DNA of 64,000 bases from the NCBI GenBank assembly GCA_946894095.1, contig OX335641.1, positions 8,698,501 to 8,762,500 on the forward strand, given 5' to 3'. The position numbers and the translations under genes are program-made. Below, one piece after another: positions 1 through 9,580 of this stretch. Below the pieces are notes generated by a model, which saw only the letters and a program-made list of their open reading frames with translations, had not been told where the DNA came from and ran no database searches. The number at the start of each line of letters is the position of its first letter. Positions within the stretch are counted from its first letter, which is position 1. The DNA is from Incurvaria masculella. Its lineage: Eukaryota; Arthropoda; Insecta; Lepidoptera; Incurvariidae.

Positions 1-784
1 AAATCGTAAATCGACATTGCTCTAACTTCAGCTAAAACATTTTTACTATTTTTCAGCCTAAAATTAATCTAATAAGCTCAAATCATAATAAAGCAAAGTA
101 TTATTTTGTAATGTAACTTGGCAAGGAACACCGGGTGAGTACGTTCAATTGTATGGTATGTCGTCACTAATTTAAGCTAACTTACTATTCATAATTGCAT
201 AATCTTCGCGTGTTCTTTACTGCCGGATGTTAAATAAACTGCGCTTGCACATACCTACTTACCAGCAGTAGGTCATTATCAAGGAAACACGAACGGGAAG
301 CATGAATACTTACCTAATGTCTTAATTTGCATGCACGTAGGTTAATCCATAATTATGACATTAGCTTATAAAGCAAAGCCATAATAATATTTACCCATAG
401 GTATACATTTATGTATTTATAACTCCTCCTGAACGGGTTGACGGATAATGATGATATTTTTGTGCATAGGTGTATGGTCACCTATATCATTCTTGTACAC
501 AAGATGAAATGAAGACTAAATGATAGCAGCTACACAGCCATGGGTCTCTAAACCTGACAACCTTTCATTTCCAAAGATGTAGATTTTTACCACCCAATTT
601 AAAAAATCCACTTTTATATTTTAGGTTGATTTGAGTTGATGTGAGTAACAAAATATTTTTATGATTACCATTATGAAAAAAAGATCTAATCCTTCCCTTT
701 TCAACATTTATTTATTTATTCACAACTGACCGTTTGAATCTTAGAAGCTGCGCGCGCATAAGTTAGGTCTGTGGTTGGAATAAT
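1..784. other. AT-rich non-coding sequence, nothing recognised
   Basis: No coding region, RNA gene or repeat that I recognise. The sequence is AT-rich and has stop codons in all frames at short intervals. Confidence 0.5.
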
Positions 785-880
785 GCGCCGGTGACGGTTT
801 CTGATCATAATTTACCTGGCTCCGTTCGGGTAAATCTCCGTAACAAAATTGACCCGAGCGGAGAGGGTAATCTCAGGTCG
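785..880 (-). repeat. Relic of the TAGCTGAG interspersed repeat
   Basis: The reverse complement of 6706-6810 aligns with this stretch by eye. Both contain GCCGGTGA, then a TGATCATA-type block, then TTTACCTG and TTGACCCGAG in the same order. A third, shorter relative begins at 33911. The termini are not defined here. The family looks like a widespread insect repeat of LINE or SINE origin, but I cannot name it. Confidence 0.5.
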
Positions 881-922
881 TATTACAAATTTTGAAACGA
901 CTGGGTTAGAGAGCAATGTCAA

Positions 923-1224
923 TTGAAAAATAAAGGTGTCACTAGAATCGGAAAAGGAGTGCTAAGATGGCTTGGACACATGGAACGAATGGATGACGAA
1001 AATTTTACGAAACAAATTTACAGAGCAGAAGTGGGCAGAATTGTCGTGCGCGGGCGACCTAGAAGAATGTACCATGACCAAATCGATGTAATTCTTCGCA
1101 AAGGTCTGGTACGTATAGCACCCGTACCAAAGCATGTATGAAAGATTTGTCTGTGGATTAAGCGAAAGATGTGTGCTGTGATCGTACCGTATGGTGCTCT
1201 ATCATTTCTGCCTACCCCTCCATG
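923..1224 (+). pseudogene. LINE C-terminal relic
   Basis: The first 72 codons contain LRWLGHMERM, then TKQIYRAE, then RGRPRRMYHDQID. This order (GH.ERM, TK.IYRA, GRPR) is typical of the region at the end of insect non-LTR retrotransposon ORF2, downstream of the reverse transcriptase. After about codon 62 the reading frame shifts: another frame continues with TRTKACMKDLSVD, a stop, then DRTVW and ISAYPS. It is therefore a dead fragment with a frameshift and a nonsense codon. A second copy of the same LINE is at 40470-41098. No reverse transcriptase core is present. Confidence 0.75.
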
Positions 1225-2130
1225 TACGTATCCATACTCCCTCGTGTATGTATCGTTTATTCATTAGTATTGAATGAAACGCGGTAATTTCTTCTTCGTC
1301 CAACTGAAGTATTTTTTTTGTATTTGAAATTTTTTGTTATTTATTGAGAAAATATTATTCATGGGGAAAATATGTGCAAGTAAAATAATAATTTAATTAA
1401 AAACACACCACGATAAAAAAACATCCAATATTTTTTATTCAGCTAATAAACTCTTTGATTACAGAATTGTCAACATTCAGAACATTACGCAATATAAAAT
1501 ATTAAAAATGTTATTCACCAGGCTGATAGTATAAAATAAAGATGTATTTTTTTTACTTAAGTGCAACATTTTACGCAGAGGTGTGAACAATGAAAAAGGT
1601 ATTTCCGTTGACCCAATTACGACATTAGCTTGCAATTTTGACACTGCGCATGTCACGGTTGTGACTCCAAATAAAGGTGAGACTGATGCTTCATTCGCAT
1701 AATTAGAGTTACCACTTTCCAATGTTCATGTATCGAATAATGTGCATTAGTGACTTCATTTATAATTTATTATTTTTCCTTTCCCATTAGGCTGAAAAAG
1801 GCTACCTTTCAAAATAACATAATCACTAACTTTTTGGGCTCGATTTAAAAATACCATTCATTGAATGAGTTGGTCATGCACCGAAAAATATTTCAAATAA
1901 TGAATAAAAAAATAACTTACTCTCTGGAGAAGTATATATATAACAAACTCTCTGGAGAAATATTTCATTTTATTTATTGTATACTTCTAGTAGTTACACT
2001 ACACTTACACTTATAAAATAAAATCATGTATTAAACACTTAGATCTAAATGCTCAATCAATTTACATTTTGGTTAGAACCGCCTAACTAAAGCAAAGAAT
2101 AAAGAACAAACTAAACAACAACCCTCCACA
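1225..2130. other. AT-rich non-coding sequence
   Basis: No gene recognised. It includes two short near-copies of a CTCTGGAGAA(A/G)TAT block around 1921-1960. Short open frames here, such as 1477-1722 on the minus strand, lack domain similarity and look random. Confidence 0.45.
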
Positions 2131-2300
2131 TTTTCAGGTTTTTTTATGTGATTGGACATGGATGGCTAATAGCCTACCACCTAGTGAGGACAAGGGGGCC
2201 TGCAATCTTACATGTATTTCGAACCATGGAACAGCTCGCATTCATAACGAAATGCACTTATCCAACTCAGAATGATAAAGAAAGTGGTACTTGAACGGGG
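2131..2300 (-). mobile_element. SINE relic, tRNA-head type, internally deleted
   Basis: It starts with a T-run followed by ATGTGATTGGACATGGATGG, the reverse-complemented tail shared by all SINE copies in this window. It then jumps directly to the block AGCCTACCACCTAGTGAGG and on to CGAACCATGGAACAGCTCGC. The latter matches the inner head of the copy at 12290-12690. The middle of the SINE is missing. Confidence 0.7.
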
Positions 2301-2843
2301 CGGGGGTTGGCCATTGCGATGTCCACTCGCTCTTGAGCCATCAAAAAAAATTATATCTAAAGGTAAAATCCGTATATTTTACTATCATTCAATTAGCCTT
2401 TCTTTTGAATAAAACAGATATCAGTATCTGCTGGGAGGCGCCGATTTATTTATTGATTTGTCAATGCTATGCGATCTATTAAAACGCGTTTGACAAAAAA
2501 TATATGTGAATCTTCAGTGATCCTTGCATCTAGTGGAATGATGCAGGTCAAGTTGGCAAGCAAGTTATTTGAGAAAAACACGACAATTCTCCAAGCCTGC
2601 CGAGTCGTTTTCAAACTAGTTTGAAGTGACGGGTGCAATCATTGCTAGCAGGTCTACAATTAGGTCGTAGAGTGTGACGTCGTGCTGTGGTGGGTGTACC
2701 AGCCTGCGTAGACAGGTTACACCCAGGCCTATCAAACAACTTGCGTGAAATCTTTGTAGGTTTGACGCTGTGCAACGACGTATGTAGCTATTCAAATACT
2801 ATGTATCTTGTACAGGTGTAATAAAATTAATATTAAGCCTTTT
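2301..2843. other. Non-coding sequence, nothing recognised
   Basis: No gene or well-defined repeat seen. Around 2640-2790 the sequence is less AT-rich than its surroundings but has no coding or structural signature. Confidence 0.4.
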
Positions 2844-2995
2844 AGCCTGGTTTTCACCAAGTCCTTATTTATTTTAATCTACACTTTAAGGGCCTTCATT
2901 ACTAAAGTGCTGATTATCTTGTACTGGTATCGTTTGCGAGATGGTAAGAAAGGCCGTTTAATGTGAGGACAAAGCTAATCAGTACTTGGTGGAAG
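2844..2995 (+). mobile_element. Short MITE-like repeat, copy 1 of 2
   Basis: It begins AGCCTGGTTTTCACCAAG and ends CAGTACTTGGTGGAAGA, which form imperfect terminal inverted repeats. The reverse complement of 59995-60148 aligns over the whole length, including the shared block ACTAAAGTGCTGATTATCTT. Having two dispersed copies with the same ends supports a small non-autonomous transposon. No target duplication was resolved. Confidence 0.6.
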
Positions 2996-3658
2996 AGACC
3001 CTTAGTGGGTTATTATTTGGGAACGAAATCGGCGGCGTAATAGTCTCTATGTATGTAGGAAAATTAAGTCGATTCGCTAAAACATCGGTAAAAAAAATAT
3101 ACAAACTGTCTTCAGAAATTCTTACAAAAGTATATGTTACAAAAATAATTCAACATTGTTTGATTCCTTATCAATTTAATTCTGAAAAGTGATAAACCAT
3201 CTCAAATGCTGAATGTTAATAACATTGATGAAAAACGTATAACTTTTAGGTATAATTTCCGGATTAAAAAAGAACGAGTGATTTCTTGTTGACAATGCCC
3301 TCTACCCACTGATTGCATTACTTGTCTAGTAAGCTCACAACTAAAGGGGCCGCATCATAAAATAAAATACAGCACATTATTTAAAACCCATAGAATCTAA
3401 AACTGCTATACTTATAAATACCGTTTTATGTGATACTCTATCCTTAGAAGAAGGTCCGGAACCTTCATCAGGGGCGTGTACGACCTGTGGGCCGCTAGCG
3501 AACTTAACATTTTTCCGAAAGCTGGGAGCACTTGGCTCCAGTTTTGTCACTTCAGAGCATCGTGTAGACACTGACGACGCCGACATCGCACATCGCTCAT
3601 CGCTGTTTGGCGGCGACACGCCGAGCGCGGTTGGCGCGCGTGTGAAGAGGCTGCGCGC
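2996..3658. other. Non-coding sequence becoming GC-rich toward 3658
   Basis: No gene supported. An 80-codon open frame runs on the minus strand (3377-3619), starting inside a CpG-rich patch (about 3570-3660). It shows no recognisable domain and no clear splice donor. The CpG-rich part could be an old promoter or simply the shoulder of the adjacent palindrome. Confidence 0.35.
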
Positions 3659-3769
3659 GCAGAAGCCTAGGTCCTTTAAAAGATAACTCCACTTTCGTGC
3701 GTTGGCGTTATAACTCGTAACGCTGCCGCTCTAAAATGGAGTTATCCATGAGCGGACTCAGGCTTCTGC
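3659..3769. repeat. 111-bp palindrome (fold-back)
   Basis: The left arm (3659-3691) starts GCAGAAGCCT and ends GATAACTCCA. The right arm (3737-3769) starts TGGAGTTATC and ends AGGCTTCTGC. These outer and inner 10-mers are perfect reverse complements; the segment between them pairs only partly. The loop contains GTTATAAC, itself palindromic. Such a structure fits a small fold-back MITE or a transcribed hairpin. Confidence 0.7.
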
Positions 3770-3841
3770 TCGTCGTGCTTGCAGCCGTCGATCGACGAGC
3801 TCCGAGGCCGCGACCATCGGAAAATGATGCTCCCCATACAA

Positions 3842-4117
3842 ACCAAGTTTAACGAAGTCACTGATCATTTGGAAACACTGTTTCAATTTACTTGATATTT
3901 GGAAGCTAGTATAAGGCAACACATATATATGTCACCAAGTTTAACGAAGTCTTTAATCATTTGAAAACACTGTTTCAATTTACTTGATATTTGGAAGCTA
4001 GTATAAGGCAACACATATATATGTCACCAAGTTTAACGAAGTCTTTAATCATTTGAAAACACTGTTACAATTTACTTGATATTTGCAATCTAGTATAAGG
4101 CAACACCCATATGTCAG
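3842..4117. repeat. Tandem repeat, three 92-bp units
   Basis: Three direct copies start at 3842, 3934 and 4026, each opening with ACCAAGTTTAACGAAGTC. Units 1 and 2 differ at a handful of positions; unit 3 is more diverged at its end (CACCCATATGTC instead of CACATATATATGTC). The spacing is exactly 92 bp. There are no spacers, so this is a minisatellite and not a CRISPR array. Confidence 0.93.
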
Positions 4118-4122
4118 CACGG

Positions 4123-4479
4123 TTTTAGGGTTCCGTACCCAAAGGGTGAAAATGGAACCCTATTACTAAGCCTCCGCTGTCCGTCCGTCCGTCCGTCCGT
4201 CCGTCCGTCCGTCCGTCCGTCCGTCCGTCCGTCCGTCCGTCCGTCCGTCCGTCTGTCCGTCTATCACAGGGCTGTATCTCAGTAACCGTAACAGGTAGAC
4301 AGCTGAAATTTTCACAGAGTGTGTATTTATTTTGCCGCTATAACAACAAATAGGTAAGATTAAAATATAATTAAAATTAAAGGGGGCTCCCATACAAAAA
4401 ACGTGTTTTTTTTGTTTTTTTTTCTACGATGGTACGGAACCCTTCGTGTGCGAGTCCGACTCGCACTTGGCCGGTTTTT
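4123..4479 (-). mobile_element. CCGT-microsatellite repeat family, copy 1
   Basis: This family occurs nine times in the window. Read on the minus strand it starts CCGGCCAAGTGCGAGTCGG, including a GTGCGAGTCGGACTCGCAC hairpin, then GGGTTCCGTACC. It ends with a CGGAACCCT/AGGGTTCCG hairpin next to a tetranucleotide array. This copy has a long CCGT array (about 4178-4260). The outer ends AGGGTTCCGTACC and GGTACGGAACCCT are inverted repeats. No protein is encoded; the repetitive DGRT peptide readable across the array is an artefact. It is a non-autonomous element of uncertain superfamily. Confidence 0.85.
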
Positions 4480-5229
4480 GCTTCTTCGTATAACGTTTCG
4501 TTTGTCATGTCACACATACAAAAAGAAAATTTCTAACAAAGATGTTCTTTTTGCTGTAATTTGACTTAATTTTTATTTTATTTTTAAACAAAAACGTGCA
4601 GTGATAGATATTCGTTGCCCGATATCAGATACCAAATATTCTGTAATGACCAACCTTATTTATTACTGTGTAACACCATCTAAATTAATTGATGTATTTT
4701 TTAGCTTTATAATGCTGATGTCTTGAAAGAAATAACTATAAATATGATAAATATTTCTATTAGCGATTGTTTTTCAATCGACCAAAGATTCTGCAATAGA
4801 AGTAGAAGCTCAAATAGTGCTGATATATCTGAAGTTATATGATATTAATTTTAAACTTGAGAGCTCTTGTATGAAATATTTCACGTCCTCAGTAGTACTT
4901 GAAACAAGAAGCTCACATAGGACAGCTATGTGAGCTACTAAGTCTTAGGCCTACTAAGCTTCGAATAGCACTCCACATTGCCAGTATGTACCATAACCGT
5001 CCACTGTACCATCCAAACACAGATATGTACCAAATTACAAAAAAGTGAAAAGATAAACATTTTTGTAAGAATTGAGCTCATTACTATGCGGATCTCGGAC
5101 GATACTGGACGACAGTACACAATAAAGTAATAAAACAGAATTCTTTTCAAAAACACTGAAATATTCGAATTAAATTATTGAGTTAATTATGCAGAAGCAT
5201 GAGGGTAAAATAATACTGTATTCATATTA
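4480..5229. other. AT-rich intergenic sequence downstream of the 441-aa gene
   Basis: Nothing recognised. It lies 3' of the minus-strand gene at 5235-6560. At 4905-4935 GAAGCTCACATAGGACAGCTATGTGAGCT contains the perfect inverted repeat AGCTCACATAG/CTATGTGAGCT. Confidence 0.45.
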
Positions 5230-5235
5230 TTTATT
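5230..5235 (-). promoter_or_regulatory. Polyadenylation signal AATAAA
   Basis: On the minus strand the stop codon TAA of the 441-aa gene runs straight into AATAAA (sharing one base), followed by another AT-rich stretch. A canonical AATAAA this close implies a very short 3' UTR, with cleavage expected 10-30 bases downstream, near 5200-5220. Confidence 0.6.
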
Positions 5236-6560
5236 TAATAGTATCCTTTAGGACATGGTTTCATGCACGGTTTGAATGCACCATCCTTTTGCAAATAGCA
5301 TCTTATTTTTCTCGCAAGGGGACAGTCCAGCCTTCCGCAAGGACCATGAATGTCATGCTTGTTAATAAACTGCCCAGGATTGAATTTTCCCTTCACGTAC
5401 TCTCCGTGAATAAACTGATGATCACTCCCGCGTCTTTCCATTCTTTTAAGGCAGTTAGTTCCGCCGCAAGGACCTTCAGGGAAGCCCATCGACAAAATAA
5501 TCAACTCACTGTTGGTGAATGGTGCGACAAATTCATCATATACAGGAGGGGTTTGGTCCAACGGAGCTAACGGGGCTCGGTTTATATCAGGTGCGCCAAA
5601 CAAATACGCCACAGGAGGTAAATCTTGCATGGTGCTACCTTGCCAATTTGATATAAGCTCGATATCTTTCGATTTATACTCGTCGGTTAAGTAGGTGCGG
5701 GCAGGAATCATTGGCATTTCAGGCAGAGTTACAAAATTGCTTACAATCTTGTTGCCTAAGGCGGTAAGACGAATGTAAAATGTGATAGTACCAGATAATT
5801 TGAGATCCTCTTCACACTGTAGGGATTTAGACATTTCAACAGTGACACTCACCATTTCGGGCTTAGATGTGTTTCTGTATTCGCCGTCCATTCGTAGTGG
5901 GTTTAGCTCGGCTGCCCTCTTGATAGCATTGAAGACATTCTCATCCCATTCAACGATAACAAATCCAACACAGTTCATTTCTTCGTCTCTGTTCCAAACA
6001 TTAATGGTAATGGGGGTGAATTTCATGACTTCTTCTAGCTTGCAAGGCCTTGAAAGAAACATTATCACATTTCCGACGCAGAAGTATGGGAAGTCTGGTA
6101 GAGGTTCTGATGGTAGAACTATGTTCTTAGGTTCAGGTCCTACTCCTTTCTTGCCCTTTTTACCTTTCTGAGTTGCACCCTTACTTTTGCCTTTCTTTAC
6201 AGCTGCCACAGGAGGGGCCCGAGGAGGCGGTGCAATGAAATTATCATGAGCAATATAAAAGTCGAATAGCGGAAGGCATCGCATCTGTACCGTGCAGGTT
6301 TGAAGGAACTTTAATTCTTCTGGAGAAGGCGCTGGAGGTTCTTTAACACCCTTTTTGCCTTTACCCTTTGCGCCTTTACCTTTTGCTCCTTTGTTGCGTT
6401 TGCTTTTCTTTGCTGCTAAAGCAGCTGCTTCTGCTTCAGCCTTATCTCTCGCTATTCTAGCTTCTTCTAATAGTTTTAGTTCTTCTTCATCCTTTCCCGG
6501 TTTTTCTATTTTAAAAACAAGTTTTTCTACGAATACTTCAATCATGAATATCTGTTCCAT
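5235..6560 (-). CDS. Uncharacterised 441-aa protein, lysine-rich linkers, Cys-rich C-terminus
   Basis: This is the longest intact reading frame in the window, and it has no stop or frameshift. Visible parts are: an N-terminal strand-like segment (6-18, MIEVFVEKLVF); an acidic/alanine helix (23-50); a Lys/Gly-rich stretch (51-73); a short conserved-looking block (84-110); a Pro- and Lys-rich linker (111-140); and a mixed alpha/beta region (145-320) with no obvious signal peptide or membrane span. The C-terminus carries two related motifs, GPCGGTNC (363-370) and HGPCGRLDC (405-413), plus C421, C432 and C436. These could bind metal or form disulphides. The ATG at 6560 is preceded on the minus strand by TTACCATTGCAG, a plausible splice acceptor, so an untranslated or short upstream exon may exist. 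I do not recognise the family with confidence; an insect-specific protein of unknown function is the best reading. It could also be an intronless retrogene. Confidence 0.85.
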   Translation of the reverse strand: MEQIFMIEVFVEKLVFKIEKPGKDEEELKLLEEARIARDKAEAEAAALAAKKSKRNKGAKGKGAKGKGKKGVKEPPAPSPEELKFLQTCTVQMRCLPLFDFYIAHDNFIAPPPRAPPVAAVKKGKSKGATQKGKKGKKGVGPEPKNIVLPSEPLPDFPYFCVGNVIMFLSRPCKLEEVMKFTPITINVWNRDEEMNCVGFVIVEWDENVFNAIKRAAELNPLRMDGEYRNTSKPEMVSVTVEMSKSLQCEEDLKLSGTITFYIRLTALGNKIVSNFVTLPEMPMIPARTYLTDEYKSKDIELISNWQGSTMQDLPPVAYLFGAPDINRAPLAPLDQTPPVYDEFVAPFTNSELIILSMGFPEGPCGGTNCLKRMERRGSDHQFIHGEYVKGKFNPGQFINKHDIHGPCGRLDCPLARKIRCYLQKDGAFKPCMKPCPKGYY

Positions 6561-6705
6561 TTCTGCAATGGTAAGAAATGATAATTTATGTCTCCCGTGG
6601 ATTTTTTTTACATTTAAAAATTATTTAACAACAAATAAAAAAGAAACATACAAAAATCATGGTCATGAAAAACAACGTTGTTTAGTTTGGGTTAGGTCAA
6701 GTTAG
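6561..6705. other. Upstream flank of the 441-aa gene
   Basis: On the minus strand this is the sequence just 5' of the ATG. It holds the candidate acceptor (pyrimidine tract, then CAG, ending at about 6563), followed upstream by A/T-rich sequence and TTAGGTCAAGTTAGGTAG. No clear TATA box or initiator was identified. Confidence 0.35.
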
Positions 6706-6930
6706 GTAGCTGAGACTCCCGAATCCACTCGGGTCAATGTTATTTTAGACATTCACCCGAGTAAAGCAGGTAAAATATGATCAGGAACCTTCACCGGCAT
6801 TCGGACAACTACTGATCACAGGTACATAGATCGTAATAAGATGAATGGCTTTGGAATTCATTATAGCACCTGCAAATAATGATAAATGTTAGTCCATACA
6901 AAGTTTTCCATTCCCCTTCACGCCTTTAGG
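6706..6930 (+). repeat. TAGCTGAG interspersed repeat, copy
   Basis: It starts GTAGCTGAGACTCCC and continues GGGTCAATGTTATTTTAGAC. It later has CCATACAAAGTTTTCCATTCC, comparable to CCCCATACAAACTTTCATTCC at 34009-34029 in the copy starting at 33911. The reverse complement of its first hundred bases matches 785-880. It is probably a fragment of a LINE- or SINE-like element close upstream of the 441-aa gene. Confidence 0.5.
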
Positions 6931-7254
6931 AAAGGAAATAATCCCTCTTTAGTGCACCACTTGGGTACTCAGCGATTTTTATTTCCAAATAAAAAAGTAT
7001 ATTTAAAAAAAAAATAACAACACCACAAACTGGTTTTTATCATATTAATAAGATCGTCTTATCATAAATATAAAGTTGCAATGTTCTGAGCATTAATAAA
7101 ATATTTAAGGTTTTTTTAAACTATTATTCTTAAATAAGTAAGGCGTGTAATTTTCTATAGTTTTCGTGCAGTGATTACTTACTATACAAAGAATATAAAA
7201 TACCATTACTTTTATAAATTGGTAAACATATTAGATTCCATATATTTATTTATT

Positions 7255-7345
7255 TTTCTAACTCAACATGGATGACTAATACGATAACAACTTTGATGAT
7301 ATGACACCTCATGGGAAACAGTTGTTCCTGCCCATACCTATATCC
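7255..7345 (-). mobile_element. SINE tail relic
   Basis: CAACATGGATGACTAATAC, then ATGATATGACACC and TCATGGGAAACAG, follow the order of the shared SINE tail (ACATGGATGGCTAATACC, GTGATATTA, CATGGGAACTAG). It is heavily diverged and short. Confidence 0.45.
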
Positions 7346-7424
7346 AGAGCACCCGCCGCAGAGTATCAAAGCAAATCCTTGTGGTTGACATTAGGCTTTT
7401 GATATCGAACTGTTTCTTAAACTA

Positions 7425-7625
7425 ATGTCTCTGCCACACCACCAGGATATGAAACTTTCTGTCGGCGGGTGTCTTTCCTCATATCTATAACCTGACGTGT
7501 AATTTGAACAAGCTCGATAACTGAGCGATAGTACGCAAATCAGCTGGTACGCAAATGAGTGTGGTTTCGCGAGGGAAGGTATATTTGACTTTTCTGAGTA
7601 CCTTTGGTCCTCAGGACAACCACAC
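7425..7625 (+). repeat. Interspersed repeat with GCTCGATA(A/G)CT(C/G)AGCGATAGT core
   Basis: It aligns with 62345-62528 in the same orientation: CTGCC-CACC-CCAGGATATG, GGGTGTCTTTCCTCATAT, GAACAAGCTCGATA, AGCGATAGT, AAATCAGCT. A third fragment lies at 14832-14890 in reverse. The block GATAGCTCAGCGATAGT resembles a tRNA A-box region, so a tRNA-derived SINE is possible. Confidence 0.55.
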
Positions 7626-7630
7626 ATACC

Positions 7631-8461
7631 AGTTTGTCATAATAAAAATAAGATACCTAAATCAATATTTTATAATTATTTACATAGCTCGTAGGCGAAA
7701 CCTCCATGGGCGAAACTCAAAGACTGGCGAATATTTTCTCTTACTTTATTATTTCTTCCGCGCTCTGCATTTTCCAATTGCTTTGCTCTTAATTTTGATC
7801 CTATATCACACATTTCAAAAACTGTTGCAGGTGTAGTTCAGAAGGTAATTTTTGATATTGTTACATGGTTTAAATACATTTTGATGTTTTGATAGGTTTT
7901 TAAATGTTGACATTGATGTAAATATGATTTTTGGCAACTTGTTTTTTTACAAATTATCGGTTTCTGTCTAGTCAAATATAAGTACAGATTGATAAAATGA
8001 TAAATGTAATCATTAAATTCATGATGAAATGCGGAGAAAAAAAATCGTAATTCTGCTAAAACTTCATAATTTTTTGTCCGTTTTTTTACTAATTTTACTC
8101 AAAATCTATGCTTTGAGCAAAAACCATATTTCTTATGTCTGCCAAACGAAAGTTTACCATCAATTTTCAAATAAAATAAAGGCTTCAAATAAAACCTTAT
8201 TCTTCCAGTCCCAACGGTATTTCCCGAAAACGTAAGGACACAAAAACCTTGAATTTAGGAAACTAATTAAAGAATAAATAATGACTGAATGACAAAAATA
8301 AAAATTAAATACAAAATTTAATTAGAGTGTGTGGAAAAGAGTCTACCACATATAACCGAACCTTATTAATTCGTTAAACTGAAATATTTACATATTGAAT
8401 TGCAATATTTGCAAGCAGGAAGATAACAATTAATATTATTGACAAAACAATGCCGAGGATC
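7631..8461. other. AT-rich non-coding sequence
   Basis: No gene or repeat recognised. Short open frames, for example 8029-8235, are of low complexity (Leu/Ile/Lys-rich) and expected by chance at this base composition. Confidence 0.45.
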
Positions 8462-8635
8462 TAGGGCCGAGTGCACGAACATACAAACAATCTAAATCAA
8501 CGTCAACGTATGATTATACACGTCACTTCGTATGGACAGTAAGGAAGCAACTTCAAGCGGTTCACTAAATGTGACATGTTTGAACATGTTGAACATGAAA
8601 TAACTCAGCCGTCTCTTCGTGCAATCGGGGCTTAG
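8462..8635 (+). mobile_element. Small MITE, copy 1 of 2
   Basis: The ends TAGGGCCGAGTGCACGAA and TTCGTGCAATCGGGGCTTA are imperfect inverted repeats. A second copy at 42195-42348 shares the ends and the internal block ATCAACGTCAACGTATGATT. TA is present at both borders, which would suit a Tc1/mariner-type target duplication. It has no coding capacity. Confidence 0.65.
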
Positions 8636-8789
8636 TCTCTGGACCCCGTGATTTAACCATGCAAGTGTCCATCACCTATGCGAGTGTCCATCATCAACAT
8701 CAAACTTGCTTGCACGTATACACTAAAGTTTTGCATTATCAGACCCCGCACAGGCCAGATTATTGCTCGAGGGCGATGCATACAATCAA

Positions 8790-9045
8790 ATTGCATCCTC
8801 GGCGTCGATGGACGTCGCGTCGGAGCAAAAGGCACGGAAGGCGTCGCTGGGCGCGGGGAACGGAGGCAGGCAGGGGGTGCGGTAAGATCTGCGGCGGAGG
8901 GGCGAGGGACGAGGGGCGAGGAGATAAGTTCGTTACTCGTTAGCCGACAGAACCGGTAGCGAGTGCGCATCGCCGCAGCTGCGCGTGCGCAGGCTCCTAG
9001 CGCGCGCTCACACCGCGACCGACTCGTCATCGCGTCACCCGAGAG
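8790..9045. promoter_or_regulatory. CpG-rich patch, candidate promoter or untranslated first exon
   Basis: About 250 bp are strongly GC- and CpG-rich in AT-rich surroundings, with purine-rich G runs on the plus strand. A good splice donor, GCG/GTAAGA, occurs at about 8880 on the plus strand. Overlapping open frames exist on both strands, but the residues are of low complexity (Arg/Ala/Pro) and none has a recognisable domain, so I do not call a protein. No TATA box was found. Confidence 0.35.
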
Positions 9046-9382
9046 GGAAACATTTCCTGATAGCGCAGCGGTAGTTCGAGGAATGAACGATATACTGATA
9101 AATAACGACCGATGACATGAAATATTATTTATAAGCCATTGCTATTAATGGGTATTTCAGGACAAATTATAAACTTTATATCCGAAGGGCAGGCACTGGA
9201 ATTGAACATAATGGTGATTTTTTACTAGAAAATATTTGCTAGTATCTATTCTAATTACACGGCGTTTTTGAAGGATCTCGTTGCCATTTCGGGGACCTTC
9301 ACTTTATACAAGCATGGAAAGATAAGTCGACGAATAGGACGATCAATAATTTATTTCCGCCGCCACTATATTTTTTTATGCT

Positions 9383-9475
9383 CGTTGGCCTAGCGGTGCG
9401 ACTCTTCGGCAGTGCTTAATTGAAGTTAAGTGGCACTTGGCGCTGTATAGTTATGGATGGTAACTCCCCAGCTAT
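9383..9475 (+). mobile_element. Old SINE head relic (tRNA/5S-like)
   Basis: GTTGGCCTAGCGGTGCGACTC, then TTCGGCAGTGC, GAAGTTAAG and ATGGATGGTAACTC follow the order of the SINE heads at 17076 and 20035 (GTGGCCCAGTGGCGCGACAC, TTCGGCGATCGC, GAAGTTAAG, TTGGATGGGTGACC). It is much more diverged, so this is an older copy. Confidence 0.6.
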
Positions 9476-9580
9476 GTCCAGTTCCATCAAACTTCATCAT
9501 GCGATCGTACCAGCCCGGACGGTCGAACTGGGGAACGGGACCTACAGTTAACATAGGCGCTGAACCACGAAATGAATCCC
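9476..9580 (-). mobile_element. SINE middle relic abutting the head relic
   Basis: ATGCGATCGTACCAGCCCGG, GGGACCTACAGTTAACAT and TGAACCACGAA match, in order, the reverse-complemented SINE middle (ATGCGATGGTACCAACCCGG, GGGACCTACAG, CCGAACCACG). Its orientation is opposite to the adjacent head relic, so two old insertions meet here. Confidence 0.5.

Noticed and set aside
3736..3852. Open frame starting like a signal peptide (MSGLRLLLVVLAAV)
   Set aside because: It lies largely in the right arm of the 111-bp palindrome, ends within the tandem repeat and has no good splice donor, so it is probably a chance frame.
3842..4117. CRISPR-like direct repeats
   Set aside because: The 92-bp units abut with no unique spacers, and the genome is eukaryotic; it is a minisatellite.
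5289..6705. Plus-strand frames of 60-129 codons antisense to the 441-aa gene
   Set aside because: They are shadows of the real minus-strand gene.
8653..9030. Overlapping 93-125 codon frames on both strands
   Set aside because: Long frames are expected in a CpG-rich patch where stops are rare; the residues are low-complexity.
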